The translations under genes and the position numbers were made by a program. Positions 54,074 through 62,177 of a stretch of 64,000 bases of DNA are shown piece by piece (the first letter of the stretch is position 1; each line of letters begins with the position of its first letter). The DNA is from Arthrobacter sp. B3I4 (GTDB taxonomy: Bacteria; Actinomycetota; Actinomycetes; Actinomycetales; Micrococcaceae): assembly GCF_030816855.1 (NCBI RefSeq), contig NZ_JAUSYK010000001.1:1240001-1304000 (forward strand), written 5' to 3'. Under the pieces are notes generated by a model. That model worked only from the letters and a program-made list of their open reading frames with translations. It had not been told where the DNA came from and searched no databases.

Positions 54074-54607
54074 TCAGATGCGGATCACCCGGTAGGCAAA
54101 GTTGGCCGGTGCCAGCGACTCGATCCGAACCGCCAGCACCGCGTCCGCACCGACCTGCACCACGTTGACCCGTGCGGTTCCGCAGCGCAGGCTCAAGTCC
54201 ACCAGGACGCTCTCCTCGTTGCGGACGGTGAAGGAGACGCGGCGGGTGCTTCGGCAGACGAGCGTGAGAGAGTACGTCCCGCTGGGCAGCTGGCTGGTGG
54301 TCTCGTTGCGCGTCGCGCCGGCGTCCAGCAGGCCGTATCCGGAGTGGAAGAGCTGTCCCTTCGTCGCGGGAAGTACTTCGGCGACCCACTGGTCCAAATC
54401 GGCGCCGGTCACCGGCCGGTTCTTGCCCGGGTCCTGGGGAAGCGCGGCGTCGGTGAAAGGGGTGGACCGGGAGGCAGCGTCGGCGGGAGGTCCGCCGTCG
54501 TATTGATATTCGCAAGCGCACAGCCCGGAAGCCATGGCGGCAGCGATTGCGACGGCCGTGGCCACGGCGCGCGACCGCCGCAGCGGGGGTGCCTGCGCGG
54601 TGGGCAT
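54074..54607 (-). CDS. lipoprotein-like hypothetical protein
   Basis: A 177-residue exported protein; the signal region ends in MASGLCAC, a lipobox-like sequence. The mature part (LPSGTYSLTLVCRSTRRVSF, SLRCGTARVNVVQ and terminal APANFAYRVIRI) resembles the next protein (54687-55142) in layout and in its ending, suggesting an old duplication. Function unknown. Confidence 0.7.
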   Translation of the reverse strand: MPTAQAPPLRRSRAVATAVAIAAAMASGLCACEYQYDGGPPADAASRSTPFTDAALPQDPGKNRPVTGADLDQWVAEVLPATKGQLFHSGYGLLDAGATRNETTSQLPSGTYSLTLVCRSTRRVSFTVRNEESVLVDLSLRCGTARVNVVQVGADAVLAVRIESLAPANFAYRVIRI

Positions 54608-54686
54608 ACTCCGAGATTAGGCCCGCCCGCGCCGCGCCGAAAGCCCCCTGCCGTCCGGCCCTGGTGGGTGCCCGATAGGCGCCGGC

Positions 54687-55142
54687 TCAGGCCGCCGGTA
54701 CCAGCTGATACGCGTAGAGGAGCGGGGCGTCCACGCTGGACGTGCTGATCGTCAGCTTGCCGGCAGCCGGCACCTTGATTCGTGCGGTTTCGCCGCTGCC
54801 GTTGCACGCGGCGCCGGCCTCAGTGAGCCGGTTGCCGTCGAGGGAAATCTCAAAAAATTCCTTGCCGCCGCCGTCGCAGGTCATCGTCAGGACGTAGTCG
54901 CCCGCGCGCACGGTGGCGTCCTTGGCAATCGGGTCCCGGCTGAGGATCTTGCCTGCGTCCGCCAGGACGATCCCGTCGGCAGACGGCAGGGCGGTGGCCT
55001 TCCACGCGTTCACGTCCGCGGATTCCACCGAGCCGGCGGGAGAGCAGGCCGAGAGGGCCAGTGCCACGGCGGCACCAGCCGCTGCAGCGAGGACGCGGCG
55101 GACGCCGCGGCGGCGGGAGGGCAGTAACGGGACGGAAAGCAT
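54687..55142 (-). CDS. lipoprotein-like hypothetical protein, paralogue of the preceding one
   Basis: A 151-residue predicted lipoprotein: basic start, hydrophobic core and lipobox LALSAC (about residue 33). The mature part has AGDYVLTMTCDGGGKEFFEI and ends PLLYAYQLVPAA. Its overall plan (acidic linker, DVNAW segment, cysteine pair, aromatic ending) matches the protein at 54074-54607, which lies 80 bases downstream on the same strand. Confidence 0.7.
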   Translation of the reverse strand: MLSVPLLPSRRRGVRRVLAAAAGAAVALALSACSPAGSVESADVNAWKATALPSADGIVLADAGKILSRDPIAKDATVRAGDYVLTMTCDGGGKEFFEISLDGNRLTEAGAACNGSGETARIKVPAAGKLTISTSSVDAPLLYAYQLVPAA

Positions 55143-55234
55143 GCCTCCAACTTACCGGCTACGGCGGGGCCGGCCCCGCCCGCCAACCCAGCGGGCGGCC
55201 GGAAGGTGCCGGGACCACGGGCCGGACGGCAGGT

Positions 55235-55266
55235 CTTGACGTTGACGCAGCGTCAAGATCTAGGCT
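55235..55266 (+). promoter_or_regulatory. MerR-type promoter with 19-bp spacer and dyad
   Basis: The -35 TTGACG (55236-55241) and -10 TAGGCT (55261-55266) are separated by 19 bp, the long spacer typical of MerR-activated promoters. Inside lies the perfect dyad TTGACGCAGCGTCAA (55242-55256), and CTTGACG/CGTCAAG form a second overlapping dyad. The MerR/TipA-like gene follows, implying autoactivation. Confidence 0.75.
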
Positions 55267-55308
55267 CGCAGTAGTGACCGGGAGACTCCCGGCGTGAAGG
55301 GAAAAGCC

Positions 55309-56073
55309 GTGGAGTGGTCTGTGCAGCAGCTTGCGAAGATCGCCGGCACCACCAGCCGGACCCTGCGCCATTACGACAGCATAGGGCTGCTGCATCCCAC
55401 CCGCACCGGAGGGAACGGCTACCGGTACTACGGCCAGGCAGCCCTGCTGAGGCTGCAGCGCATCCTGCTGCTGCGCGATCTGGGGCTCGGGTTGCCGGCC
55501 GTGGCTGATGTCCTCGCGAATGAATGCCACGCAGAGACCGCGCTGGCCGGTCACCTGCAGTGGCTGCGGCAGGAACAGGACCGGCTGGGCAGGCAGATTG
55601 CCGCGGTCCAGCACACTCTGGAAGCAGTAAGGGAAGGCAGGGAACTCATGGCCGAGAGGATGTTCGACGGCTTCGACCACACCCGTCACCAAGAAGAAGT
55701 CGAAGAACGCTGGGGCCGGGACGCCTATGCGCAGAGCGACACCTGGTGGCGCGGCCTGGGCGCCGAGCGGCAGGAGGCCTGGAAGCTGGACGCCCAGCAC
55801 CTTGCCGAGGAGTGGGCTGAGGCGGCCCGATCGGGTGCCGCCCCTGACAGCGGCCAGGCGCAGACGCTCGCACGGCGCCACGTCGAATGGCTGCGGGGCA
55901 TTCCGGGAACTCCGGCTGCTCCGGGCCACAACGCAGGGGAGCTGAAGGTTTACCTTGCCGGTCTCGCCGAAATGTATGTCGCGGATCCGCGTTTCGCCTC
56001 TAACTACGGCGGACCGGTCGGCGCGGCCTTCGTGCGGGACGCCCTGCTGGACTACTCGCGGCATCGGCTCTGA
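55309..56073 (+). CDS. MerR-family regulator with TipAS-like domain
   Basis: A 254-residue activator. The N-terminal MerR helix-turn-helix (VQQLAKIAGTTSRTLRHYDS, then YYGQAALLRLQRILLLRDLG) is followed by a coiled linker and a TipAS-like ligand domain (about 120-254, with YLAGLAEMYVADPRFASNYG). TipAL of Streptomyces binds thiopeptides through this domain. GTG 55309 with AAGGGA six bases upstream is preferred over GTG 55294. The promoter immediately upstream has the MerR 19-bp spacer, so it probably controls itself. Confidence 0.85.
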   Translation: MEWSVQQLAKIAGTTSRTLRHYDSIGLLHPTRTGGNGYRYYGQAALLRLQRILLLRDLGLGLPAVADVLANECHAETALAGHLQWLRQEQDRLGRQIAAVQHTLEAVREGRELMAERMFDGFDHTRHQEEVEERWGRDAYAQSDTWWRGLGAERQEAWKLDAQHLAEEWAEAARSGAAPDSGQAQTLARRHVEWLRGIPGTPAAPGHNAGELKVYLAGLAEMYVADPRFASNYGGPVGAAFVRDALLDYSRHRL

Positions 56074-56147
56074 GGCGCACCCCGTTCCGGTCGCCTGGGC
56101 CGTGTGCCCCAGCGCCGCGCGACCGACGCCGCGACTAAGCTTGTCCG

Positions 56148-57782
56148 GTGACTCCCTCAACGCATTTCACCGCCGGCAACACCCCCGATGCCCCGCGCAG
56201 CGACCTCCCTGAGTTGCTCGCAGCCCTGGCCGCGGACCTGCGGCGTATCAGCTACACCGTCGACGGCGTCGCAGGACTTCTCGGGGAAGCCGCCCACGCC
56301 GCGCTGGCCCGGGACCAGCTCATTCCCGCCCTGATCGCCACCGAGTCCGCCGCCCAGCGCGCTCCGACGGCGGCGGCGCTCGCCGCCGTCGTCCGCTTGT
56401 GGCTGCTGGCCGAGCCGCAGCCGGCCGGAACCCTCGACTCCGCCCTGCCCGGTATCCGCACCGCCGGCTTGCTCCAGCTCGGCCTCGCGGAGCCCGCCGG
56501 GGATCTCATCCAGGCCAGGGTGGACCTGCGGCCGTACGGCTGGGACCCCGCCCTCGATGACGAGGGCAATGCCAGCGGCGGCGCCGACCTGTGGGTGGCA
56601 AGCGACCTGGCCGCCCACCAGAGCCCCGGAGTGCTGCGCCGCGACCACGTGCTGGGCATCGGGCAGGCGTCCGCCACCCTCGTCCAGGTCACCGCCCGGC
56701 GACACGTGGCCCGCGCCCTGGACCTGGGCACCGGCTGCGGCATCCAGACCTTCCATCTGCTGCACCATGCCGAACACGTCACGGCAACTGACATCTCCGA
56801 GCGGGCGCTGGCCTTCACCCGGTTCAACCTGATGCTCAACGGCCCCGCGCTGCACCTGGACCCGAAGGATCTGGAGAGCAGGGTGAGCCTTCGGCTGGGA
56901 TCGCTGCTGGACCCGGTGGCAGGGGAGAAATTTGACCTGGTGGTCTCCAACCCGCCGTTCGTCATCACCCCGCGCGGCGCGGGGGACACTGCCGCGGACC
57001 AATTCACCTACCGCGACGGCGGTCTGCCGGGCGATGATCTCGTCGCTGCGCTGGTCCGGGACCTCCCCTCGGTCCTTACCCCCGACGGAACAGCCCAGCT
57101 GCTGGGCAACTGGGAGATCCGGGCGGATGCCGGCTGGTCCGAAAGGCCGCAGGGCTGGGCCAGCCCGGACATGGACGTCTGGTTCATCCAGCGCGAGCAG
57201 GTCAGCCCGGAGCAGTACGCCGAGACCTGGCTCCAGGACGCCTCCGAGGCCCGGAACCGGCGGCTCTACCAGGACTCCTACGCCGCCTACCTGGATGACT
57301 TCGCGGGCCGGAACGTGGAAGCCATCGGTTTCGGAATGATCTGGCTGCGCCGCCCGGCTGAGGGGGCGGGGCCGGTCATCTTCCGTTTCGAGGAAATCAC
57401 CTACCCGATCGAACAACCCGTCGGCCCGTATCTGGGCGCAGCCGTCGAACGCGCAGACTGGCTCGCCGCGCACGACCTGGACTCCGCGCACCTGACCGTC
57501 GCCGAGGACGTCACTGAGGAACGCCACCAGCGCCCCGGGGCAGAGCACCCCGGCGTGATCCTGCTGCGGCAGGGCGCAGGACTACGACGCACCAACCTGC
57601 TCAGCACGGAGCTGGCTGGCTTTGTCTCAGCCTGTGACGGCGAGCTCTCCGTCGGCCAGATCATCGGCGCCCTTGACGCGTTGCTGGGCGGGTTCGAAGG
57701 CCACGACAGCGGAACGTTCCGCAGGCGGCTCCTCGACGACGTCGGCAACCTGGTGCGCGACGGTTTCCTGCTCCCGGCCTGA
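56148..57782 (+). CDS. class I SAM-dependent methyltransferase (HemK-like)
   Basis: A 544-residue protein with an N-terminal helical region (about 1-160), a Rossmann methyltransferase core starting with ALDLGTGCGIQTFHLLHHAE, the catalytic NPPF in DLVVSNPPFVIT (N6/N5-amide type, as in PrmC/HemK), and a 150-residue C-terminal region. The substrate (DNA, protein or RNA) is not clear. GTG 56148. Its last 156 bases overlap the convergent MFS gene. Confidence 0.83.
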   Translation: MTPSTHFTAGNTPDAPRSDLPELLAALAADLRRISYTVDGVAGLLGEAAHAALARDQLIPALIATESAAQRAPTAAALAAVVRLWLLAEPQPAGTLDSALPGIRTAGLLQLGLAEPAGDLIQARVDLRPYGWDPALDDEGNASGGADLWVASDLAAHQSPGVLRRDHVLGIGQASATLVQVTARRHVARALDLGTGCGIQTFHLLHHAEHVTATDISERALAFTRFNLMLNGPALHLDPKDLESRVSLRLGSLLDPVAGEKFDLVVSNPPFVITPRGAGDTAADQFTYRDGGLPGDDLVAALVRDLPSVLTPDGTAQLLGNWEIRADAGWSERPQGWASPDMDVWFIQREQVSPEQYAETWLQDASEARNRRLYQDSYAAYLDDFAGRNVEAIGFGMIWLRRPAEGAGPVIFRFEEITYPIEQPVGPYLGAAVERADWLAAHDLDSAHLTVAEDVTEERHQRPGAEHPGVILLRQGAGLRRTNLLSTELAGFVSACDGELSVGQIIGALDALLGGFEGHDSGTFRRRLLDDVGNLVRDGFLLPA

Positions 57783-59066
57783 GCCAGCCGAGGCCGGGGA
57801 CGCGGCGCCGTCGGGCCCGAAACGTCGCAGCACATATGCAGCGACGGCCAGGGCAACGACCACGCCGCCCAGCCCGGTGGCCAGGAAGCTCAGCCGCACA
57901 GGCAGCAGCGCGCCCAGCAAGCCGCCTACGGCCAGCGCCGCGATGGAAACTGCGCGGGTCATGCCGCCGATGATCGCCACCGCCTGGCCGCGCCCGCTTT
58001 CCGGAATGCGCAGGATGGCAATCGCGCCAAAGCAGGCGTTCAAGGCGCCGCAAGCGGCGCCCATTGCGGTGTAGGCCGCGAAGAGCAGCCCCACGGTCGG
58101 CACCAGTGCCATGACCCCAAGGAAAGTGGAAGTCAGCGCCATCGAGGCGAGCAGCACCCGGAGCCGGGCAAACGGCGTCTTGATCCGGCCCGCCAGGGCA
58201 GCGCCGGCGGCCATTCCGAGCCCGAACGACCCTGCGAGCAGACCGTACTCGGTCTCGGTGGCCCCCAGCTCGTCCCGGGCCAGGAAGACTTCCAGAACGT
58301 TGGTGGCCTCGCCCACGACGATGAAGAACATGGCGCCGAGTACCAGTGCCCACACGAGAGGGTCCCGGCGGATCAGCCTCAGCCCGTCCAGCAGGGCGGG
58401 GGTTTCGCGGCCCGCGCGCTCTGCCGCGGTGCCACGGCGGGTCCGGATCAGCAGGGCGCCGGCTCCCATCGCCAGATAGCAGCCGCTCGCGACGCCGAAC
58501 ACCACGCCCGGGCCGCCCCAGCCGCTGAGCAGACCGCCGGCGGCCGGTCCTGCCATGCCGGCGATCATGACGGTGGCCTGCATAGTGCCCAAGGCGCGGG
58601 GAGTGCGTTCCTCCCCGACAATCCGTGGCAACAGTGCCTGCCAGGTCGGCCCCGCCACGGCCTGGGCGGCGTCGAGCACGAACGTCAGGGCGAACAGCGC
58701 CGGAAGATGCTGGTCCGGGTAATGCAGACTCAAGCCCATCCCGGCAACGGCGGCCGCGCTGACCGCGGAGGCCGCCGTCGCGAGCGTCCGGGAGTCGCGG
58801 GTATCGGCCAACCTGCCCGCCCAGGGCGCGAGCAACACCAGCGGGAGCGCCGAACACAGCAGATAGGCGGCCACCAGCCACGGGCCGGGTATCGCTGCGG
58901 CGCCGGCGGCCGCGGTGCTCTGCAGGTGCAGCATGACACTGACGACGACGGCGCCCATTCCGGCAGTTGCGAAAAATCGCGAGCCGCCCGCCAGCAGGAA
59001 GTCGCGGTTGCGCCAGAGCGGCACCTGAGAGGAGGCGCTGCTCAAGTTGTGAAGTAACTCTTTCAT
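57627..59066 (-). CDS. MFS transporter
   Basis: A 479-residue major facilitator protein with about 12 hydrophobic helices. The first loop has LLAPWAGRLADTRDSRTLAT, the MFS motif A position. It resembles enterobactin-exporter/DUF-type drug efflux proteins. The last 50 residues are soluble and are encoded antisense to the methyltransferase 3' end. ATG 59066 has no ribosome site; a good promoter ends six bases upstream. It is divergent from an ArsR-type regulator that may control it. Confidence 0.88.
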   Translation of the reverse strand: MKELLHNLSSASSQVPLWRNRDFLLAGGSRFFATAGMGAVVVSVMLHLQSTAAAGAAAIPGPWLVAAYLLCSALPLVLLAPWAGRLADTRDSRTLATAASAVSAAAVAGMGLSLHYPDQHLPALFALTFVLDAAQAVAGPTWQALLPRIVGEERTPRALGTMQATVMIAGMAGPAAGGLLSGWGGPGVVFGVASGCYLAMGAGALLIRTRRGTAAERAGRETPALLDGLRLIRRDPLVWALVLGAMFFIVVGEATNVLEVFLARDELGATETEYGLLAGSFGLGMAAGAALAGRIKTPFARLRVLLASMALTSTFLGVMALVPTVGLLFAAYTAMGAACGALNACFGAIAILRIPESGRGQAVAIIGGMTRAVSIAALAVGGLLGALLPVRLSFLATGLGGVVVALAVAAYVLRRFGPDGAASPASAGSGREQETVAHQVADVVEEPPAERSAVVAFEPAQQRVKGADDLADGELAVTG

Positions 59067-59072
59067 GTCTGG

Positions 59073-59102
59073 AACTTAGCCGGGCGGCAAACGCACTGTC
59101 AA
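59073..59102 (-). promoter_or_regulatory. promoter of the MFS gene, leaderless
   Basis: On the minus strand, TTGACA (59102-59097) and TAAGTT (59078-59073) are separated by 18 bases. The -10 ends six bases before ATG 59066, so the transcript would begin at or next to the start codon. Confidence 0.6.
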
Positions 59103-59144
59103 GCACTTATTTCATAGTTTGGCCGGCGCCGGTAGACTGGGGAA

Positions 59145-59795
59145 GTGAACGCAGAAAACCCCAAGGCGGAGACGTCCGCCGCTCCGGCCGCCAAGCGCAG
59201 GCCGCGTCCGGAACAAAAAGTGGAAATCACGGACCCGAAAGCGATCCGGGCCCTGGCGCATGCCGCGAGACTGGAGGTCATCTCTGAGCTCTATTCCACG
59301 CAGGTCAGCCGCACTGCGACCGAACTCGCGGCCCAGACGGGTCTGACCCCGAGCGCTATGAGCTACCACCTGCGTGCCCTGCAAAAGTGGGGGATCGTGA
59401 TCCCGGCTGCCACCGCCGGCGATGCCCGGGAGCGCCGCTGGAAAGCGGCCGGCACCGACTTCACCATCAATTCCGGCGGAGGGCTGGCGAGCCCCGAGTT
59501 TGCCGTGCTGGATCTGGAACTGGATGCCTACCGGCGGCGGGTCAACGCCTACGCGAAGACCCGGGACGAGCAGCGGCAGCGCGGCGAGGCCTCCGAGGGC
59601 ACTTCGGCGGTGGTGCTCGCCAGCAACCTGCTGTACCTGACCCCCGCCCAGCGCGCGGAGCTCAATGAGAGGCTTTTCGATCTGCTGCGGGACTACGAAC
59701 TTGTTGATCCGAACCTGGTGCCTGATGGCGCGGTCCGGATGGCGACCATGTGGTCGATGATTCCCGACGACCGGGGCGGCCCGGCACCCGCCTGA
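59145..59795 (+). CDS. ArsR-type winged-helix regulator
   Basis: A 216-residue helix-turn-helix protein of the ArsR-like group. After a 30-residue basic, Ala-rich start comes the winged helix: DPKAIRALAHAARLEVISEL, then TATELAAQTGLTPSAMSYHL. The C-terminal part is helical. No metal-binding Cys motif is present, so it is unlikely to be a metal sensor. It is divergent from the MFS gene by 78 bases, a classic regulator-efflux pair. Confidence 0.85.
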   Translation: MNAENPKAETSAAPAAKRRPRPEQKVEITDPKAIRALAHAARLEVISELYSTQVSRTATELAAQTGLTPSAMSYHLRALQKWGIVIPAATAGDARERRWKAAGTDFTINSGGGLASPEFAVLDLELDAYRRRVNAYAKTRDEQRQRGEASEGTSAVVLASNLLYLTPAQRAELNERLFDLLRDYELVDPNLVPDGAVRMATMWSMIPDDRGGPAPA

Positions 59796-59812
59796 ACCTC
59801 CAGGGCAACAGA

Positions 59813-59856
59813 AAAGGCCGGGGAGAGGGTGGTGACCCTTTCCCCGGCCTTTCTAT
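59813..59856. terminator. bidirectional terminator
   Basis: AAAGGCCGGGGAGAGGGT (59813-59830) pairs with ACCCTTTCCCCGGCCTTT (59835-59852) with one mismatch and a four-base loop. A/T-rich ends on both sides make it usable by the ArsR gene (plus) and the PRC gene (minus). Confidence 0.9.
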
Positions 59857-59879
59857 CCTGTTACGCCGGACGGATTGCC

Positions 59880-60692
59880 TTAGCGGCGGGTGCCGTCGAC
59901 GCCGTCGGTTTCGATGCGTTCCTTGCGGACTTCCTCATCGACGGTGACCTCGTCGGTCACCACGTCCTTGTCGAGGCGGACGCGCTCGACCGGGACGGTT
60001 TCCTTGTCCACGACCGGGCGCTCCTCGTGCAGGATGACCTCGTGCTCTTCATCGCTGAGGTCCGGGCCGGACATCGCGTCGCCGCGGTTGGCCTCGGTGA
60101 TCGGCTCGCGCTCAAGCCGGACTTCCTCGCGCTGGACCGGGACGGTCTTGGTCACGTTTTCCGTGGTGACGTACTTGCGCAACCGGACGCGGGCTGCTTC
60201 CTGCTTCTCGGTGCCAACGTTGAGCCGCTCTTCCGAGCGGGTCATGGCATCGTCCGTGGTCGGGCCCGAGGTGTCGTGGCCGACCGTGCCGTGCTCGTCG
60301 TGGCGTCCGGTACCTGCAACACCGGCGGTGCCGGCGTTGTGGCCGGAGGTGGCGTCGGTGTAGGTCCGGCCGCCGCCGCCAAGCTGGTAGTGCTGGTAGA
60401 GCCGCTCTTCTTCAGCGGGCTCAAGGTGGCCGTCAGTGTCGACGCGGGGAGCGTCCTTGACCTGGTCCTTGGTGTACGGGACAACGACGTCGTCCCCCTC
60501 CACCCGGGCCCCTTCCAGCGGAACGAAGCTCTCCGAGCTGCCGAACAGGCCGGTCTTGGCAGTAACCCAGCTGGGCTGGCCGCTCTCGTCGTCGGCGTAA
60601 ACCTGGCCGACCGAGCCGATCTTGTCCCCGTCGGTGGAAACGATGTTGCCCTTGCGGTTCAGCAGGTCGTCGATGTGTTCCTTGGTGATCAT
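59880..60692 (-). CDS. PRC-barrel / DUF2382 stress-type protein
   Basis: A 270-residue soluble protein. Residues 1-85 form a PRC-barrel (GNIVSTDGDKIGSVGQVYAD, SWVTAKTGLFGSSESFVPLE). A Gly/His/Thr-rich linker leads to the C-terminal DUF2382 domain (about 150-270: RSEERLNVGTEKQEAARVRL and charged repeats). AGGAG six bases before ATG 60692 fixes the start. The family is linked to stress responses and photosynthetic reaction-centre-like barrels, role not defined. Two TAAGCATGCTTACTA-type motifs lie upstream. Confidence 0.85.
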   Translation of the reverse strand: MITKEHIDDLLNRKGNIVSTDGDKIGSVGQVYADDESGQPSWVTAKTGLFGSSESFVPLEGARVEGDDVVVPYTKDQVKDAPRVDTDGHLEPAEEERLYQHYQLGGGGRTYTDATSGHNAGTAGVAGTGRHDEHGTVGHDTSGPTTDDAMTRSEERLNVGTEKQEAARVRLRKYVTTENVTKTVPVQREEVRLEREPITEANRGDAMSGPDLSDEEHEVILHEERPVVDKETVPVERVRLDKDVVTDEVTVDEEVRKERIETDGVDGTRR

Positions 60693-60852
60693 GGTCTCTC
60701 CTTGGATATCAATCATTTACTGCGGTGGGGTGTTGCTCCAGGCAGCCGCCGTGCGGCGTGCTGACCAGCCGTCAGTCTGTTCGACGCCGAGTGGGTGGGG
60801 ACCCTCCGGCGGTGGTGAAAGCCTTGCTGCTCGACCTTCTGTGCCTCTATCC

Positions 60853-60891
60853 TAAGCATGCTTACTACCCATTTGGCAAGCAAGCTTACTA
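60853..60891. promoter_or_regulatory. two TAAGCATGCTTACTA-type motifs upstream of PRC gene
   Basis: TAAGCATGCTTACTA (60853-60867, containing the perfect palindrome TAAGCATGCTTA) and CAAGCAAGCTTACTA (60877-60891) match at 13 of 15 positions and are 24 bp apart. They lie 161 bases and more upstream of the PRC ATG. Confidence 0.65.
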
Positions 60892-60995
60892 ATTTTTCTT
60901 TAAGTGAACATTGCGGCCCCGCCCCGGCGGCGCTGTTCGGGTGTCCGTTCCGGCGGACACCCGCGGCGCTGCCGGACCATTTATGTCCGCATACG

Positions 60996-61042
60996 GGGGA
61001 AGCCCCCGCCCGGATCCTGGATCCGGGTGCGGAGGCTTCCCC
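60996..61042 (-). terminator. large hairpin downstream of SRPBCC gene
   Basis: GGGGAAGCC...CGGATCC pairs with GGATCCGGG...GGCTTCCCC around a three-base loop, with small internal bulges. It lies 26 bases after the SRPBCC stop. No T-run follows on the minus strand, so it may act weakly or at the RNA level. Confidence 0.55.
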
Positions 61043-61067
61043 TTGGTACGAAGTGCCGGTTCAGGCC

Positions 61068-62015
61068 CTAGTGCTGGCCGAGGCTTCCACCGGCGGGCGG
61101 GAGGGTGCCGGTGACGCCCCCCGTGCCGGCCCTGCGTTCGGCTTCGCTCGCCGTGTCGCTCTGGGCGGTCCCGTCGGAGTCCCCTTCGATGTCGACCAAG
61201 CCGTTGGTCTGATCGAAAGGTTTGGCGTCCGAGCGGCGGCCTGTTCCCTCTCCTGTTAGTGCAGCGTCGTGAGCCAATGCGTCACCCTGCCCGAGCCCCT
61301 CGTCCGGGAAGACGCTCCCCGAGGTGCCGGTAGGGGGCACGGTGCTGGGTGTGGCCGGTTGCGCGGTCGTCGGCGGGACCACCGTCGTTTCGGCGGGTGC
61401 CGTGTCGCTATCGGAGTCCTTGCGTCCCGACGTCGCGGCGACACCTGCGGCGGCTGCTGCAGCGAGACCGACGCCGGCGATCACCTTGCCGGAGACGCCG
61501 GCTTTGCCGCTGTCGCCGCGGGAGGCGGCCGCATCGCTGATATCCGGCGTTCCCGTGGTGCCTGCGCCGACGGTTCCGCGCCAGGCTCCGGTGGCGTAGC
61601 CCTCGTCTTCAATGAAGGCTTTAAACCGGTTGAGGTCGCTCTCCGCCTGCTTTTCGACAATGCTGAGCTTGTCACCGATCTTTTCCACGACGCCTTCGGG
61701 TTCGTAGTCAAGTGAAAGTTGCACGGACGTCTGCCCGCCGCCGAGGTCCTCGAAGGTGACCGACCCGGCGTTGGTGGCACCCTCCGTTGCGGCCCAGGAC
61801 ACTTTCTGATCCGGGACCTGCTCGAGGATCCTGGCCTGCCACTGGCGGCGCACGCCAGCGATCTCGGCGGTCCATTCAAGCCTGTTGTCGCTGAGCTGCT
61901 TCACGCTCTTTACCCCGCCCATGAAGTGCGGGAACTCTTCGAATTGGGTCCACTGGTTATAGGCAACGCTGACCGGAACGTTGACCAGAATGCGCTTTTC
62001 AACCTTGGTGCTCAC
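61068..62015 (-). CDS. SRPBCC (polyketide cyclase/dehydrase-like) protein with low-complexity tail
   Basis: A 315-residue protein. Residues 1-145 form a START-like SRPBCC domain (KRILVNVPVSVAYNQWTQFE, then MGGVKSVKQLSDNRLEWTAE) that usually binds hydrophobic ligands. After about 165 comes a short hydrophobic stretch (GKVIAGVGLAAAAAAGVAAT) and a 140-residue Thr/Pro/Gly/Asp-rich tail. GTG 62015 has AAAGGAG six bases upstream; an ATG further up at 62135 does not. Relatives are general-stress proteins. A TAAGCATGCTTACTA-type motif lies 51 bases upstream. Confidence 0.83.
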   Translation of the reverse strand: MSTKVEKRILVNVPVSVAYNQWTQFEEFPHFMGGVKSVKQLSDNRLEWTAEIAGVRRQWQARILEQVPDQKVSWAATEGATNAGSVTFEDLGGGQTSVQLSLDYEPEGVVEKIGDKLSIVEKQAESDLNRFKAFIEDEGYATGAWRGTVGAGTTGTPDISDAAASRGDSGKAGVSGKVIAGVGLAAAAAAGVAATSGRKDSDSDTAPAETTVVPPTTAQPATPSTVPPTGTSGSVFPDEGLGQGDALAHDAALTGEGTGRRSDAKPFDQTNGLVDIEGDSDGTAQSDTASEAERRAGTGGVTGTLPPAGGSLGQH

Positions 62016-62065
62016 GGTGTCTCCTTTGATTGGAATCGAGGGACCAACAAGAGATGAACTACTCA

Positions 62066-62080
62066 TCAGTATGCTTACTA
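62066..62080. promoter_or_regulatory. TCAGTATGCTTACTA motif upstream of SRPBCC gene
   Basis: Matches TAAGCATGCTTACTA at 13 of 15 positions. On the coding strand it overlaps TATATAG, which may be the -10 region, so binding would block or assist RNA polymerase directly. Confidence 0.6.
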
Positions 62081-62177
62081 TATAGGTTCCTGCCGAGCCG
62101 TGCCAGAGTTTCCGGCTGCGGGCAACGTCAAGCAACCCGTCTGGCGCCGCCTCAGCTGCACTCTGCGGGCCAGGCCG

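Larger units (their letters stand above)
60693..61067. other. 375-base intergenic region with motif pair and hairpin
   Basis: No gene supported. It contains the upstream region of the PRC gene with two TAAGCATGCTTACTA-type motifs, and a large hairpin at 60996-61042 on the side of the SRPBCC gene. Confidence 0.6.
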
